DNA from: Afipia sp. P52-10 | GTDB lineage: Bacteria > Pseudomonadota > Alphaproteobacteria > Rhizobiales > Xanthobacteraceae | NCBI RefSeq assembly: GCF_000516555.1 | Contig: NZ_AZSJ01000002.1 | Coordinates: 1,218 to 65,217 of the forward strand | Reading direction: 5' to 3' | Length of the DNA stretch: 64,000 bases | The notes under the pieces: generated by a model | Databases searched by the model: none | Seen by the model: only the letters and a program-made list of their open reading frames with translations | Told to the model about the DNA's origin: nothing | In this document: positions 44,457-52,994 of the stretch, in pieces | How the letters are laid out: the number at the start of each line of letters is the position of its first letter | Position numbering within the stretch: the stretch's first letter is position 1 | Made by a program: the position numbers and the translations under genes

Positions 44457-46235
44457 ATGGCGCCGCTGCTTCCGTCCGAGTCATCCAAAGCCGCCACTGC
44501 GGCCTCGCCTGGCGCAACGGGCGTGGGCACGAATAGGGCTGCAGGCATCTGGCGCATTGCCGTCGTGTCGAAGCGCTGGTTCGGGTTGCGGACGGCGATC
44601 GTCGTCGCACTCTATCTCGCCTGTATCGGCGTGCTCTATCGCTTCGAGTACGGGCCGCTGCACGCGATGCTGGCATTGTCGGCGCTGGCGTTCGCCTGCT
44701 GTCTCGTCATCGCGCTGTTCCGCCGCCCGGCGATTGCGGCGGCGCTGACGCTGGTCGTGATCCTGATCCTGGCGGCGCTGTCGGAATTGAAGTTCGGCGT
44801 CACCCAGCTCACGCTGACGTTCCTCGATTTCCTCATCGTCGATCGCGACACGTTCTCGTTCCTGATGACGACCCATCCGCAGCTGAAGACGCAAATCGTG
44901 CTGGGCGCGGTTGTCGCACTGCCGCTCGCCTGGCTGATCATCCGGTTCGACCCGTTCCGCATCCGCCGCCGCGCGGCGCTGATCAGCGCCGGCGGTGCGC
45001 TCACGGTGATGACGGCGCTGTCGGTGGCCTATCCCGAGCAGCCGTGGGAGCCGTTCCAGGGCGTCAACCACATTTCCAATCTCGCGCGCTCCGGCGTCAC
45101 CGCGGTCTCGCACCTTGCCGAGAACGGTTGGATCGAGGCCGAGCCGAAGTCGCTGCTGCGCTCCGCCTACGCCGCGCCCGCCGACGATTGCGACGCCGGC
45201 GTTCGCCGTCCGCATATCATCCTGCTGCTGGATGAATCGAGCTTCGACATCACCGCGGCACCGGGCATCAAGGTGCCGGACGGCTATTCCGACTTCTTCA
45301 AGTCGTTCGACGGCAAGACGCGCACCTTCATGGCCGAGTCCACCGGCGGGCCGACCTGGTACACCGAGTTCAACGTGCTGACCGGGCTGTCGGCGCGCTC
45401 GTTCGGCAAGATGCGCTACTATGTGACGCGGATCGCGGCCGGTCGCGTCACGCGCGGCCTGCCGCAGGCGCTGAAGCGCTGCGGCTACCGCACGTTCTCG
45501 CTCTATCCGAGCTACGGCAACTTCCTCTCGGCACGCAACTTCCAGCGCTCCACCGGCGTCGGCCACTTCGCCGACGCCGCCGATATGAGGGCGCCGGACG
45601 AGCAGCAGCCGGACACATTCTACTTCGATCAGGCGTTGCGGCTGTTCGAGCGTGAGCGCGACGGCACCACGCCGCTGTTCGCCTTCGTCTACCTTGCTGC
45701 CAACCACTTCCCCTGGACCACCGTGTTCCGTCCCGACCTCACGCCGGACTGGAGCGGACCCGGTAACACCGCTGAGGTCGATGAGTATATCCGCAGGCAG
45801 GCGATGACGGTGGAGGCCTACACGAACTTCGTCGCCGCGTTGCAGGCGCGTTATCCGGACGACGAGTTCCTGATCGTCCGTTTCGGCGATCATCAACCGG
45901 CGTTGTCGCAGAAGGTGCTGGAGCCGGATCTGCCCCCGGGCGAACTGGGCAAGCGGGTGCAGGCGTTCGATCCGCGCTACTACGCGACGTATTACGCGCT
46001 CGATGGCATCAACTACCGGCCGAAGAACGTGGGGTCGGCGCTGGCGACGCTGGATGCGGCCTATCTGCCGATCGTGGTGCAGGAGGCGGCGGGCGTGCCG
46101 CTCGATCCATCCTTCGCCGAGCAGAAGCGGATCATGCTGCGCTGTGGCGGAACATTCTACGCCTGTCGCGAGGGTGCCGAGGCGCGGCGTTTCAACCGGC
46201 TCTTGATCGACGCGGGCCTGATCAAGGGGCTGTGA
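44457..46235 (+). CDS. Membrane-bound sulfatase-fold protein (alkaline phosphatase superfamily)
   Basis: A 592-residue protein with about four or five membrane helices in residues 45-215 and a periplasmic sulfatase/phosphotransferase domain after that. LLLDESSFDIT (about 257-267) is the first metal-site strand, STGGPTWYTEFNVLTGL (about 295-312) is where the nucleophilic Thr/Ser of this superfamily lies, ANHFPWTTVF and IVRFGDHQP (about 473-481) hold further metal ligands. The layout resembles phosphoethanolamine or phosphoglycerol transferases that decorate envelope glycans or lipids. It could equally be a sulfatase; I cannot name the substrate. Confidence 0.82.
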   Translation: MAPLLPSESSKAATAASPGATGVGTNRAAGIWRIAVVSKRWFGLRTAIVVALYLACIGVLYRFEYGPLHAMLALSALAFACCLVIALFRRPAIAAALTLVVILILAALSELKFGVTQLTLTFLDFLIVDRDTFSFLMTTHPQLKTQIVLGAVVALPLAWLIIRFDPFRIRRRAALISAGGALTVMTALSVAYPEQPWEPFQGVNHISNLARSGVTAVSHLAENGWIEAEPKSLLRSAYAAPADDCDAGVRRPHIILLLDESSFDITAAPGIKVPDGYSDFFKSFDGKTRTFMAESTGGPTWYTEFNVLTGLSARSFGKMRYYVTRIAAGRVTRGLPQALKRCGYRTFSLYPSYGNFLSARNFQRSTGVGHFADAADMRAPDEQQPDTFYFDQALRLFERERDGTTPLFAFVYLAANHFPWTTVFRPDLTPDWSGPGNTAEVDEYIRRQAMTVEAYTNFVAALQARYPDDEFLIVRFGDHQPALSQKVLEPDLPPGELGKRVQAFDPRYYATYYALDGINYRPKNVGSALATLDAAYLPIVVQEAAGVPLDPSFAEQKRIMLRCGGTFYACREGAEARRFNRLLIDAGLIKGL

Positions 46236-46242
46236 CGGTTAT

Positions 46243-46349
46243 TCCCTCTCCCCGCACGCGGGGAGAGGTGAAGAAGGGCTTGCCCCAGCCGACGCTCCCT
46301 TCGACCTCATCCTTCGAGACGCGCATTCCGCGCTCCTTCAGGATGAGGA
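46243..46349. repeat. Two repeat elements in tandem
   Basis: CCTCTCCCCGCACGCGGGGA at 46243 is the CTCTCCCC palindrome; from 46305 CCTCATCCTTCGAGACGCGC to CTTCAGGATGAGG is a short copy of the GCGTCTCGAAGGATGAGG family. They lie between the sulfatase-fold gene and the convergent ABC genes. Confidence 0.7.
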
Positions 46350-46374
46350 CGACTGCCGACGCGCGCGAGGCGCG

Positions 46375-47931
46375 TTATCGCCCGCCGATCTTCTCCCACA
46401 GCCACTGCGCCACCTCGGTGGCAGAGCTTGCGCCGTTGACGCCGCCCGCGCGCAGGTTCGCCTCGCGCATGGTGGCGATGTCGATCCTGCCGAGCAGCGG
46501 CCGCAGCGCAGTCTGCAGCGCCTCGTCATCGGCGCGGCGCGGCGCCAGCAGCAGCACCGCATCATAGGGCGGGATGGCCTGCTTCGGATCGCCGAGGGTC
46601 ACCAGATCGTATTGGGCGATCAGGCCGTCGCTGGTGTAGCCGGCGATGATATCGACCTCGCCGGACGCGACCGCCGCGTACATGAAGTCCGGCTGCATCT
46701 GCCGCTCATTACGAAAGGCGAGGCCGTAGGCGCCGCGCAACGCGTTCCATTCGGGCCGCGAGAAAAATTCGTAGTCGCCAGCGATAGTCATAGCGCCTGC
46801 ATGCGGTGCGAGGTCGGCGATGCTTTTAATGCCGAGCGCTTCGGCGCGCTTGCGCGGCATCACCAGCGCATAGGCGTTCTCGAAACCGAGGCTGCCGAGC
46901 AGGGCCACACCATAGCGCTCGCGCAGCATCGCGGTGAGATCGGCTAGGATCTGCTCCCGCGGCTTAATGTCGGTGCGGCGGAGCTGGTTGACCCAGAGCG
47001 TGCCGGAGTAATCGACATAGGCGTCGATCTCGTTGGTGGCGAGGGCCTCGAAGATCACGCTGGAGCCGAGTCCCTCGCGCTGCCGCGCCGGCAGGCCAGA
47101 CGCGTGCAACGCCTTGGCGATCAAGCCAGACAGCACGTAGGATTCGGTGAAGGTCTTGGCGCCGACCACATAGGCGGCGCGTGATTGGCCGGGCATCGGG
47201 GCAAACGCCAGCGCCACCAGCGCGGCGAGACCCGTGAGGCCGATGACGATGCGGGCCCCGCTGCGCAGCCTTGCGCCGCTTTCCAACAGCGCCAGCAGCT
47301 GATCGACCAGCAGCGCCAGCACGGCGGCGGCGATGCAGCCGAACAGCACGAACACCCAGTTCTGGGTTTGCAGGCCGGTGAAGATATAATTGCCGAGGCT
47401 GGTCTGGCCGATCGGGGTCGAGAGGGTGGCGGTGCCGATCACCCAGACGGCGGCGGTGCGGATGCCGGCCATGATCACCGGCAGCGCCAGCGGCAGCTCG
47501 ACCAGACGCAGCGACTGGCGTGGCGTCATGCCGACGCCCTTGGCGGCGTCGATCAGGTCGACGCTGACGCCCTGTAGGCCGGTGATCGTGTTCCGTAACA
47601 CGGGCAGCATGCTGTAGAGCGCGAGTGCCAGCACCGCGGGCAGGAAGCCGAAGGCGGAGAAGCCGAGGCCGAACGCGCGCAGCGACCACGCCGAGAGGAT
47701 CAGCAGCAGCGGATAGAACAGCGCCAGCAGCGCCAGCCCCGGCACCGTCTGTACGATGCTCGCCGCCGCAAGGAACAGGCCGCGCAGCGCCGGGCGGTTG
47801 CGTACCGCCAGCGCCAGCGGAAAGCTGACAGCGAGGCCGAGCGCCAGTGCCGCGATGCTGACACGCAAGTGGCTGCCAAGATAATCCGGAAGCCGGTCCA
47901 GGGCTTCGGTCCAGCGCGGGTCCACCATCAT
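46375..47931 (-). CDS. Fused permease and substrate-binding protein of an osmoprotectant/EgtU-type ABC importer
   Basis: A 518-residue fusion. Residues 1-235 form the permease with five or six helices and the loop GMTPRQSLRLVELPLALPVI that contacts the ATPase. Residues 255-518 form a periplasmic binding domain of the OpuBC/EgtU type (VVGAKTFTESYVLSGLIAKA, GLGSSVIFEALATNEIDAYV, YSGTLWV, GYTSDGLIAQYDLVTLGD). The family takes up glycine betaine, choline, carnitine or ergothioneine; which one is open. The start overlaps the ATPase stop by four bases (ATGA). Confidence 0.88.
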   Translation of the reverse strand: MMVDPRWTEALDRLPDYLGSHLRVSIAALALGLAVSFPLALAVRNRPALRGLFLAAASIVQTVPGLALLALFYPLLLILSAWSLRAFGLGFSAFGFLPAVLALALYSMLPVLRNTITGLQGVSVDLIDAAKGVGMTPRQSLRLVELPLALPVIMAGIRTAAVWVIGTATLSTPIGQTSLGNYIFTGLQTQNWVFVLFGCIAAAVLALLVDQLLALLESGARLRSGARIVIGLTGLAALVALAFAPMPGQSRAAYVVGAKTFTESYVLSGLIAKALHASGLPARQREGLGSSVIFEALATNEIDAYVDYSGTLWVNQLRRTDIKPREQILADLTAMLRERYGVALLGSLGFENAYALVMPRKRAEALGIKSIADLAPHAGAMTIAGDYEFFSRPEWNALRGAYGLAFRNERQMQPDFMYAAVASGEVDIIAGYTSDGLIAQYDLVTLGDPKQAIPPYDAVLLLAPRRADDEALQTALRPLLGRIDIATMREANLRAGGVNGASSATEVAQWLWEKIGGR

Positions 47932-48722
47932 GGCCGCGCTCCGCCGTTGCGCAGCAGCGCATTCAACCGCTCGGTCTGCCGGCGCGGCGTGCGCAGCAAC
48001 TCGCCGACATAGCTTTGCGGGCTTACGGCAAGCTCGGCGGCGGTGCCGTCCGCGATCAGCCGGCCGCTCTGCATCACCGCGATCCGGTCCGCCAGCAGCA
48101 TCGCCTCGGTGATGTCGTGGGTGATCATCACCGTGGTCAGCTTGAGGCTGTCATGCAGCATGCGATAGTCGTCGCCGAGCGCGTCGCGCGTCACCGGATC
48201 GAGCGCGCCGAACGGCTCGTCCATCAGCACGATGGCAGGTTTCGCGGCCAGCGCGCGGGCAACGCCGACGCGCTGCCTCTCGCCGCCGGACAATTCGTGC
48301 GGATGGCGATCGCGATAGCGCCCCGCATCGAGGCGCACCAGGGCCAGCAGCTCATCGACCCGTTCGGCGATCGCGCCGTTCGCGGCGCCGAGCAACTTCG
48401 GCGTGATGCCGATGTTCTCGGCGACGCTCATATGCGGGAACAAGGCCGCGCTCTGGAACACGGTGCCGATCCTGCGTCGCAGCGCGATCGGGTCGAGGCA
48501 AAGCACATCCTCGCCGTCGATCATCACCTGGCCTTCGTCCGCATCGATCAGACGGTTGGCCAGCCGCAGCAGCGTGGTCTTGCCCGAACCGGACCCACCG
48601 ACGATGCAGCGGAATTCGCCAGCAGCGATGTCGAGCGAGACGTCCTGCAGCGCACGCACGCGGCCGCCATCGAAGCTCTTGCCGGCATGCGCGTAACGGA
48701 TCGCTGGAGGTGTTGCGGCCAT
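47928..48722 (-). CDS. ATP-binding protein of the osmoprotectant/EgtU-type importer
   Basis: A 264-residue ABC ATPase with Walker A GGSGSGKT (42-49), Q-loop region FQSAALFPHMSV, signature ELSGGERQRVGVARA and Walker B IVLMDEPFGALDP. It has the glycine-betaine-type C-terminal regulatory stretch 'ITHDITEAMLLADRIAVMQ'. Starts at ATG 48722; a GTG at 48740 is possible. It is transcribed with the fused permease-binding protein, forming a complete two-gene importer. Confidence 0.88.
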   Translation of the reverse strand: MAATPPAIRYAHAGKSFDGGRVRALQDVSLDIAAGEFRCIVGGSGSGKTTLLRLANRLIDADEGQVMIDGEDVLCLDPIALRRRIGTVFQSAALFPHMSVAENIGITPKLLGAANGAIAERVDELLALVRLDAGRYRDRHPHELSGGERQRVGVARALAAKPAIVLMDEPFGALDPVTRDALGDDYRMLHDSLKLTTVMITHDITEAMLLADRIAVMQSGRLIADGTAAELAVSPQSYVGELLRTPRRQTERLNALLRNGGARP

Positions 48723-48855
48723 CACCCATGCCGCTACCACACCAACGCCTCACGACCAAGCGCGTGCTCTTGCAAGTTGGCACGGGACGTCGGAACGTGC
48801 GCAGGCAAAGGAAACGACAACAACTATGCAGGCGGGACTGTATCTCGGCTGCTTC

Positions 48856-48940
48856 TGATGTCGTCCTCGCGAAAGCGAGGACCCAGTAGTCCGGGACGCT
48901 CGTGATGGAGCCGAGGGTTCTCGGCCTACTGGATGCCAAC
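48856..48940. repeat. REP-like hairpin element
   Basis: GTCCTCGC-GAAA-GCGAGGAC at 48863-48882 is a perfect 8-bp hairpin; CAGTAG and CTACTG further out pair to make a larger cruciform. It lies in the 240-base divergent gap between the two importers; no other feature is clear. Confidence 0.55.
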
Positions 48941-48962
48941 TTTCGCGGCATGACGCGGGTTT

Positions 48963-49862
48963 GTGGATAGCGGGGGACAGGTGCAGGATACAGGGCAGGT
49001 GGGCAAGACTCAGTTGGACGAGACCCAGTTGGAAAAGACTCAGTCGAACAAGGCCGTTGCGCTCGATGCCGTCACGGTGGCGTTCCATGTCGCCGACCGC
49101 GGCGTCTATACGGCGGTGGAGCGGGCGGATCTCAGCGTGGCGTCCGGCGAGTTCGTCGCCATCGTTGGGCCGACCGGTTGCGGCAAATCGACGTTGTTGA
49201 ATGTGGCTGCCGGCCTGCTCAAGCCCGCCGAGGGCCGGGTGAGGATTTTCGATGCGCCGCTGACGCGGCTAAACAAGCAGGCCGGCTACCTATTCCAGGC
49301 CGATGCGCTGTTTCCCTGGAAGACCGCGCTGGAGAATGTGGCGATCGGCCCAGAGACCGCAGGTGTGCCGCGCGCGAAGGCACGCGCCGATGCGCAGACG
49401 TGGCTGACGCGGGTGGGGCTCGGAAACTTCGCCAACCGCTATCCGCACATGCTGTCCGGCGGCCAGCGCAAGCGCGTCGGCCTCGCGCAGGTGCTGATCC
49501 GCGATCCGAAGATCCTGCTGATGGACGAGCCGTTCGGTCCACTGGATGCGCAGACGCGGCAGATCATGGGCAACCTGCTGCTGGAATTATGGACCGCGGA
49601 CCGCAAGGCGGTGCTGTTCGTCACCCACGACCTGGAGGAGGCGATCGCGCTCGCCGACCGCGTCGTCATCATGTCGGCCGGACCCGGCTCGCGCATCATC
49701 GGTGACTGGCGCGTGCCGCTGGCGCGGCCGCGCGACATCTCCGAGGTGCGGCTGGAGAAGGAGTTTCATGAGCTGCATCGCGAGATTTGGTCGGTGCTGA
49801 AGGACGAGGTGCTGAAGGGCTACGCGCAGTCGACTCTTTCGCCCGCGGGAGCGGCGTCATGA
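48963..49862 (+). CDS. ATP-binding protein of a nitrate/sulfonate/taurine-type ABC importer
   Basis: A 299-residue ATPase with Walker A GPTGCGKST (69-77), signature MLSGGQRKRVGLAQ and Walker B ILLMDEPFGPLD, then FVTHDLEEAIALADRV. It resembles SsuB/TauB/NrtD-type proteins. The extreme N-terminus is Gln/Lys/Thr-rich (KTQLDETQLEKTQSNK) and poorly defined; the GTG at 48963 is used, with another GTG at 48981. Stop overlaps the permease start. Confidence 0.88.
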   Translation: MDSGGQVQDTGQVGKTQLDETQLEKTQSNKAVALDAVTVAFHVADRGVYTAVERADLSVASGEFVAIVGPTGCGKSTLLNVAAGLLKPAEGRVRIFDAPLTRLNKQAGYLFQADALFPWKTALENVAIGPETAGVPRAKARADAQTWLTRVGLGNFANRYPHMLSGGQRKRVGLAQVLIRDPKILLMDEPFGPLDAQTRQIMGNLLLELWTADRKAVLFVTHDLEEAIALADRVVIMSAGPGSRIIGDWRVPLARPRDISEVRLEKEFHELHREIWSVLKDEVLKGYAQSTLSPAGAAS

Positions 49863-50647
49863 ACCGCGCCGTCTTGCTCGCCTTGCAGGTGCTGGTCGCG
49901 GTGGTGCTGATCGGCCTCTGGCATGTGCTGACGACCGTGCCGATCGGCGGCGTGAAGCTGCTGCCGCCGTTCTTCTTCTCGACGCCCTATGATGTCGCCG
50001 TTCGCATCATCAAGTGGTTCGTCGAGGGCTCGATTTGGAAGCACCTGTACATCACGCTGCTGGAGTCGGTGCTGGCGTTCGTGATCGGTTCGCTCGGCGG
50101 CGTGCTGATTGGCTTCTGGTTCGCGCGCAGACAGCTCGTCGCCGCCGTGTTCGATCCCTACATCAAGATGATGAACGCGCTGCCGCGCGTGGTGCTCGCG
50201 CCGATCTTCGCGCTGTGGCTGGGCCTCGGCATCTGGTCGAAGGTGGCGCTCGGCATCACACTGGTCTTCTTCGTGGTGTTCTTCAACGTCTATCAGGGCG
50301 TCAAGGAGGTGAGCCCGACCGTGCTCGCCAACGCGCGCATGCTCGGCATGAGCGAACGGCAGTTGCTGCGCCATGTCTACTGGCCGTCGGCGCTGTCATG
50401 GATGTTCTCCTCGCTGCACACCTCGGTCGGCTTCGCCGTGGTCGGCGCGGTGGTCGGCGAGTATCTCGGTTCGGCGGCCGGTCTCGGCTACCTGATCCAG
50501 CAGGCGGAGGGCGTGTTTGATGTGGCGGGCGTGTTCGCCGGCATGATCGTGCTGGCGGTGTTCGTGGTCTTGATCGACCTGATCGTCACCGCGATCGAGA
50601 AGCGGCTATTGGTCTGGCGGCCGAGTCCTGGCGACGCGCGGGGTTAG
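49859..50647 (+). CDS. Permease of a nitrate/sulfonate/taurine-type ABC importer
   Basis: A 262-residue inner-membrane permease with about six helices. It has FALWLGLGIWSKVALGITLV and the ATPase-contact loop ARMLGMSERQLLRHVYWPSA, typical of SsuC/TauC-like proteins. The ATG at 49859 overlaps the ATPase TGA. Its TAG stop is the first three bases of an intergenic hairpin repeat (50645-50647). Confidence 0.88.
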   Translation: MNRAVLLALQVLVAVVLIGLWHVLTTVPIGGVKLLPPFFFSTPYDVAVRIIKWFVEGSIWKHLYITLLESVLAFVIGSLGGVLIGFWFARRQLVAAVFDPYIKMMNALPRVVLAPIFALWLGLGIWSKVALGITLVFFVVFFNVYQGVKEVSPTVLANARMLGMSERQLLRHVYWPSALSWMFSSLHTSVGFAVVGAVVGEYLGSAAGLGYLIQQAEGVFDVAGVFAGMIVLAVFVVLIDLIVTAIEKRLLVWRPSPGDARG

Positions 50648-50810
50648 TGGAGCGGATTTGACATTCGCATCTTGCGTCGCTGCTGGTTCGCCGTGCGAAT
50701 GTCAAATCCAAAGCTCCACTAGGCTATCATGTTTGCTAGTGGTTTTTGATTCCAACATCTGCAGAAGGCCTTACTGCGCTGGGATGTAAATGTTGGACTC
50801 GAACCACTAG
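50645..50810. repeat. Two consecutive long hairpins (AGTGG family) whose ends supply stop codons
   Basis: Hairpin 1 (50645-50721) pairs TAGTGGAGC with GCTCCACTA and, inside, GGATTTGACATTCGCA with its complement. Hairpin 2 (50736-50810) pairs CTAGTGGTT with AACCACTAG and TCCAACAT with ATGTTGGA. The TAG at the left end terminates the permease gene and the CTA at 50807-50809 is the stop of the methyltransferase on the other strand. There is no other coding sequence in the gap. Confidence 0.85.
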
Positions 50811-51538
50811 GCGTAAGCCACCCAGCCGCGGAAGCTGAAGGCCGCATAGAACAGGCTGACATCGTGGAAACCGGCCTCGCGCAGGATCGCTTCGTCCTGT
50901 TCCGGGGCGAGGATGTGGGTTTTGGAGTCGATCGCCAGACGCGCGTTCGCCGCCTGATCTGGATCGAGACCGGACGCGATCAGGAACGCGGCGTGCCGCG
51001 ACAGCCAGCGAGCGCGCGCGTCGTCATCCTGCGGAAAGCTCAGGTGAGCGGTGACGAACGGCGCGCCAGGTTTGAGACGGTTCCGAATCGCGCTGGCGGT
51101 GCGCCGTCGTTCGTCGCGCGCCATGAAGTGAAAGGTGAGAAGACAGCTCGCCGCATCGAATGGCCCGTCCGGCGCGTCGTCGATGATGCCCTGGTGCAGA
51201 CGTGCGCGTGCCGCCAGTGGTCCAAGCGTTTGTTCCGCCAGCTTAAGCATCGGCGCGGATGGATCGACGCCATCGAAGGACCAGTCCGGATAGGCTTCGG
51301 CAAAGGCCCTCAATTCCAGCCCGCCACCGGCGCCCAGAACCAGCACCCGCGCATCGTCCGGGCTGCGCTCCGCGAGCAGCAGCGCCGCCATCCGCTGCAT
51401 CGCTTGGTAGCCTGGCACAAAACGCGGTGGTCCGTCGGCGTAATGAGCCACGGCCTGGGGATCGGCGAATGCGTCCATCGGTTCACTCATAGGGTTGGCC
51501 ACCGACGATCTTGCTTCATGTAACTTCATATGTTTCAT
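50807..51538 (-). CDS. Class I SAM-dependent methyltransferase
   Basis: A 243-residue methyltransferase with VLVLGAGGGLELRAFAEAY (motif I), FDGVDPSAPMLKLAEQ (motif II) and LKPGAPFVTAHLSF. Substrate unknown. It lies on the opposite strand between the permease and the binding-protein gene of the neighbouring ABC importer. Its TAG stop is part of a repeat. The start is uncertain; the ATG at 51538 is the first, and others follow at 51529. Confidence 0.78.
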   Translation of the reverse strand: MKHMKLHEARSSVANPMSEPMDAFADPQAVAHYADGPPRFVPGYQAMQRMAALLLAERSPDDARVLVLGAGGGLELRAFAEAYPDWSFDGVDPSAPMLKLAEQTLGPLAARARLHQGIIDDAPDGPFDAASCLLTFHFMARDERRRTASAIRNRLKPGAPFVTAHLSFPQDDDARARWLSRHAAFLIASGLDPDQAANARLAIDSKTHILAPEQDEAILREAGFHDVSLFYAAFSFRGWVAYA

Positions 51539-51660
51539 GATGCGGCGAAGGTCAAGCCCGCCGTAGCGGGGGAGCTGCGTATCATGCGGCCTTTGCCGCT
51601 CTGGCGGCGTCGGCGACCGACCGGTATAACGGCGCCCAACGGTTTCCAGGGAGGACGTGA

Positions 51661-52692
51661 ATGAAGGTGTTGAAGACTTGGTTCGGCGTGTGGGCCGGCG
51701 CTCTGGCGCTGTCAGCGATGTTTGCCGGCGCGGCTTCGGCGCAGGCGATCGAGAAGAAGGATCTCACCCTCGGTGTCGGCGGCAAGGGGCTGCTGTATTA
51801 CCTGCAGCTGACGTTGACCGAGCGGCTCGGCTATTTCAAGGACCAGGGCCTCAACGTCACCATCACCGACTTTGGCGGCGGCGCCAAGGCGCTGCAATCG
51901 CTGATCGGCGGCTCAGCCGATGTCGTTACCGGCGCCTACGAGCATACGATCCGCATGCAGGTGAAGGGTCAGCCGATTACAGCGGTGCTTGAGCTCGGCC
52001 GCTTCCCCGGCATCGTGCTCGCGGTGCGCAAAGACAAGGCCGCGCAGGTGAAATCGTTCAAGGACCTGAAGGGCATGAAGATCGGCGTCACGGCTCCAGG
52101 CTCCTCGACCAACTTCTTCGTCAACGCGCTGATCGCCAAGGACGGGCTGAAGCCGGAGGATGTGTCGATCATCGGCGTCGGCACGGGCTTGAGCGCCGTC
52201 GCCGCCATGAAGAAGGGCGACATCGACGCGATCTCCAACCTCGATCCGGTGATCACCAAGCTGCAACAGGACGGCGACGTGGTGGTGCTGGCGGATTCGC
52301 GCACCGAAGAGGACAACAAAAAGCTGTTCGGCGGCAACAACCCGGCAGCGGTGGTCTATTTCAAGCAGGACTTCATCGACAAGAACCCGAACACCGTGCA
52401 GGCGGTGGTCAACGCATTCTACAAGACGCAGAAGTGGCTCGCCGCGGCGACGCCGGAGGATGTCGCCAAAACCGTGCCGGAGGAATACTACCTCGGCGAC
52501 CGGGCGCTTTACATCGCCGCGGTGAAGGCGTCGAAACCGATGTATTCGGTCACCGGCATCATCCCGCCGGAGGGCATGAAGAACGCGCTCGATATGCTGG
52601 TGCGGTTCGATGCGGAGATGAAGGACGCCAAGGTCGATCTGTCGAAGACATTCAACGACAGCTTCGCTAAGAAGGCCGCCGCGCAGATGTGA
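51661..52692 (+). CDS. Substrate-binding protein of an ABC importer (NMT1/THI5-like)
   Basis: A 343-residue periplasmic binding protein with a signal peptide ending near AASAQA, then DLTLGVGGKGLLYYLQLTLT, 'LNVTITDFGGGAKALQSLIGG' (split here) and the SsuA-like core GMKIGVTAPGSSTNFFVNAL. Ligands of this family include nitrate, sulfonates, taurine and thiamine precursors. It probably serves the ATPase/permease at 48.9-50.6 kb, but a methyltransferase gene on the other strand separates them. Confidence 0.88.
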   Translation: MKVLKTWFGVWAGALALSAMFAGAASAQAIEKKDLTLGVGGKGLLYYLQLTLTERLGYFKDQGLNVTITDFGGGAKALQSLIGGSADVVTGAYEHTIRMQVKGQPITAVLELGRFPGIVLAVRKDKAAQVKSFKDLKGMKIGVTAPGSSTNFFVNALIAKDGLKPEDVSIIGVGTGLSAVAAMKKGDIDAISNLDPVITKLQQDGDVVVLADSRTEEDNKKLFGGNNPAAVVYFKQDFIDKNPNTVQAVVNAFYKTQKWLAAATPEDVAKTVPEEYYLGDRALYIAAVKASKPMYSVTGIIPPEGMKNALDMLVRFDAEMKDAKVDLSKTFNDSFAKKAAAQM

Positions 52693-52776
52693 GCGGCGAC
52701 GGCCTTGTTTTTGTCAAAGCGGCGGGGGAAACCTCGCCGCTTTCGTTTGAATTGATACGCAGCCAGGGCAAATACT

Positions 52777-52940
52777 GTCATTCCGGGGCGCGAGCAAAGC
52801 TCGCGAGCCCGAAATCCATAACCACGACAGGGGCTATGGATTCCGGGCCTGCGCCACCTCAAGTCGGCTGTTGCCGACTTGAGCACTTTAGAATGCTGAA
52901 CTCGGGTAAACTCGAGTTCAGTTTGCGCATCCCGGAATGG
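52777..52940. repeat. REP-like cluster (ATTCCGGG family)
   Basis: Opens with GTCATTCCGGGGCGCGAGCA and its inverted copy, then GGGGCTATGGATTCCGGGCC, AAGTCGGCTGTTGCCGACTT (palindrome) and AACTCGGGTAAACTCGAGTT. It fills most of the 302-base gap before the Nudix gene; no gene is seen. Confidence 0.75.
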
Positions 52941-52994
52941 CAGCGTGGATAGCTCCGCTCCGGAATCATTGTCGTTGGTGAGGTTCAACTGCCC

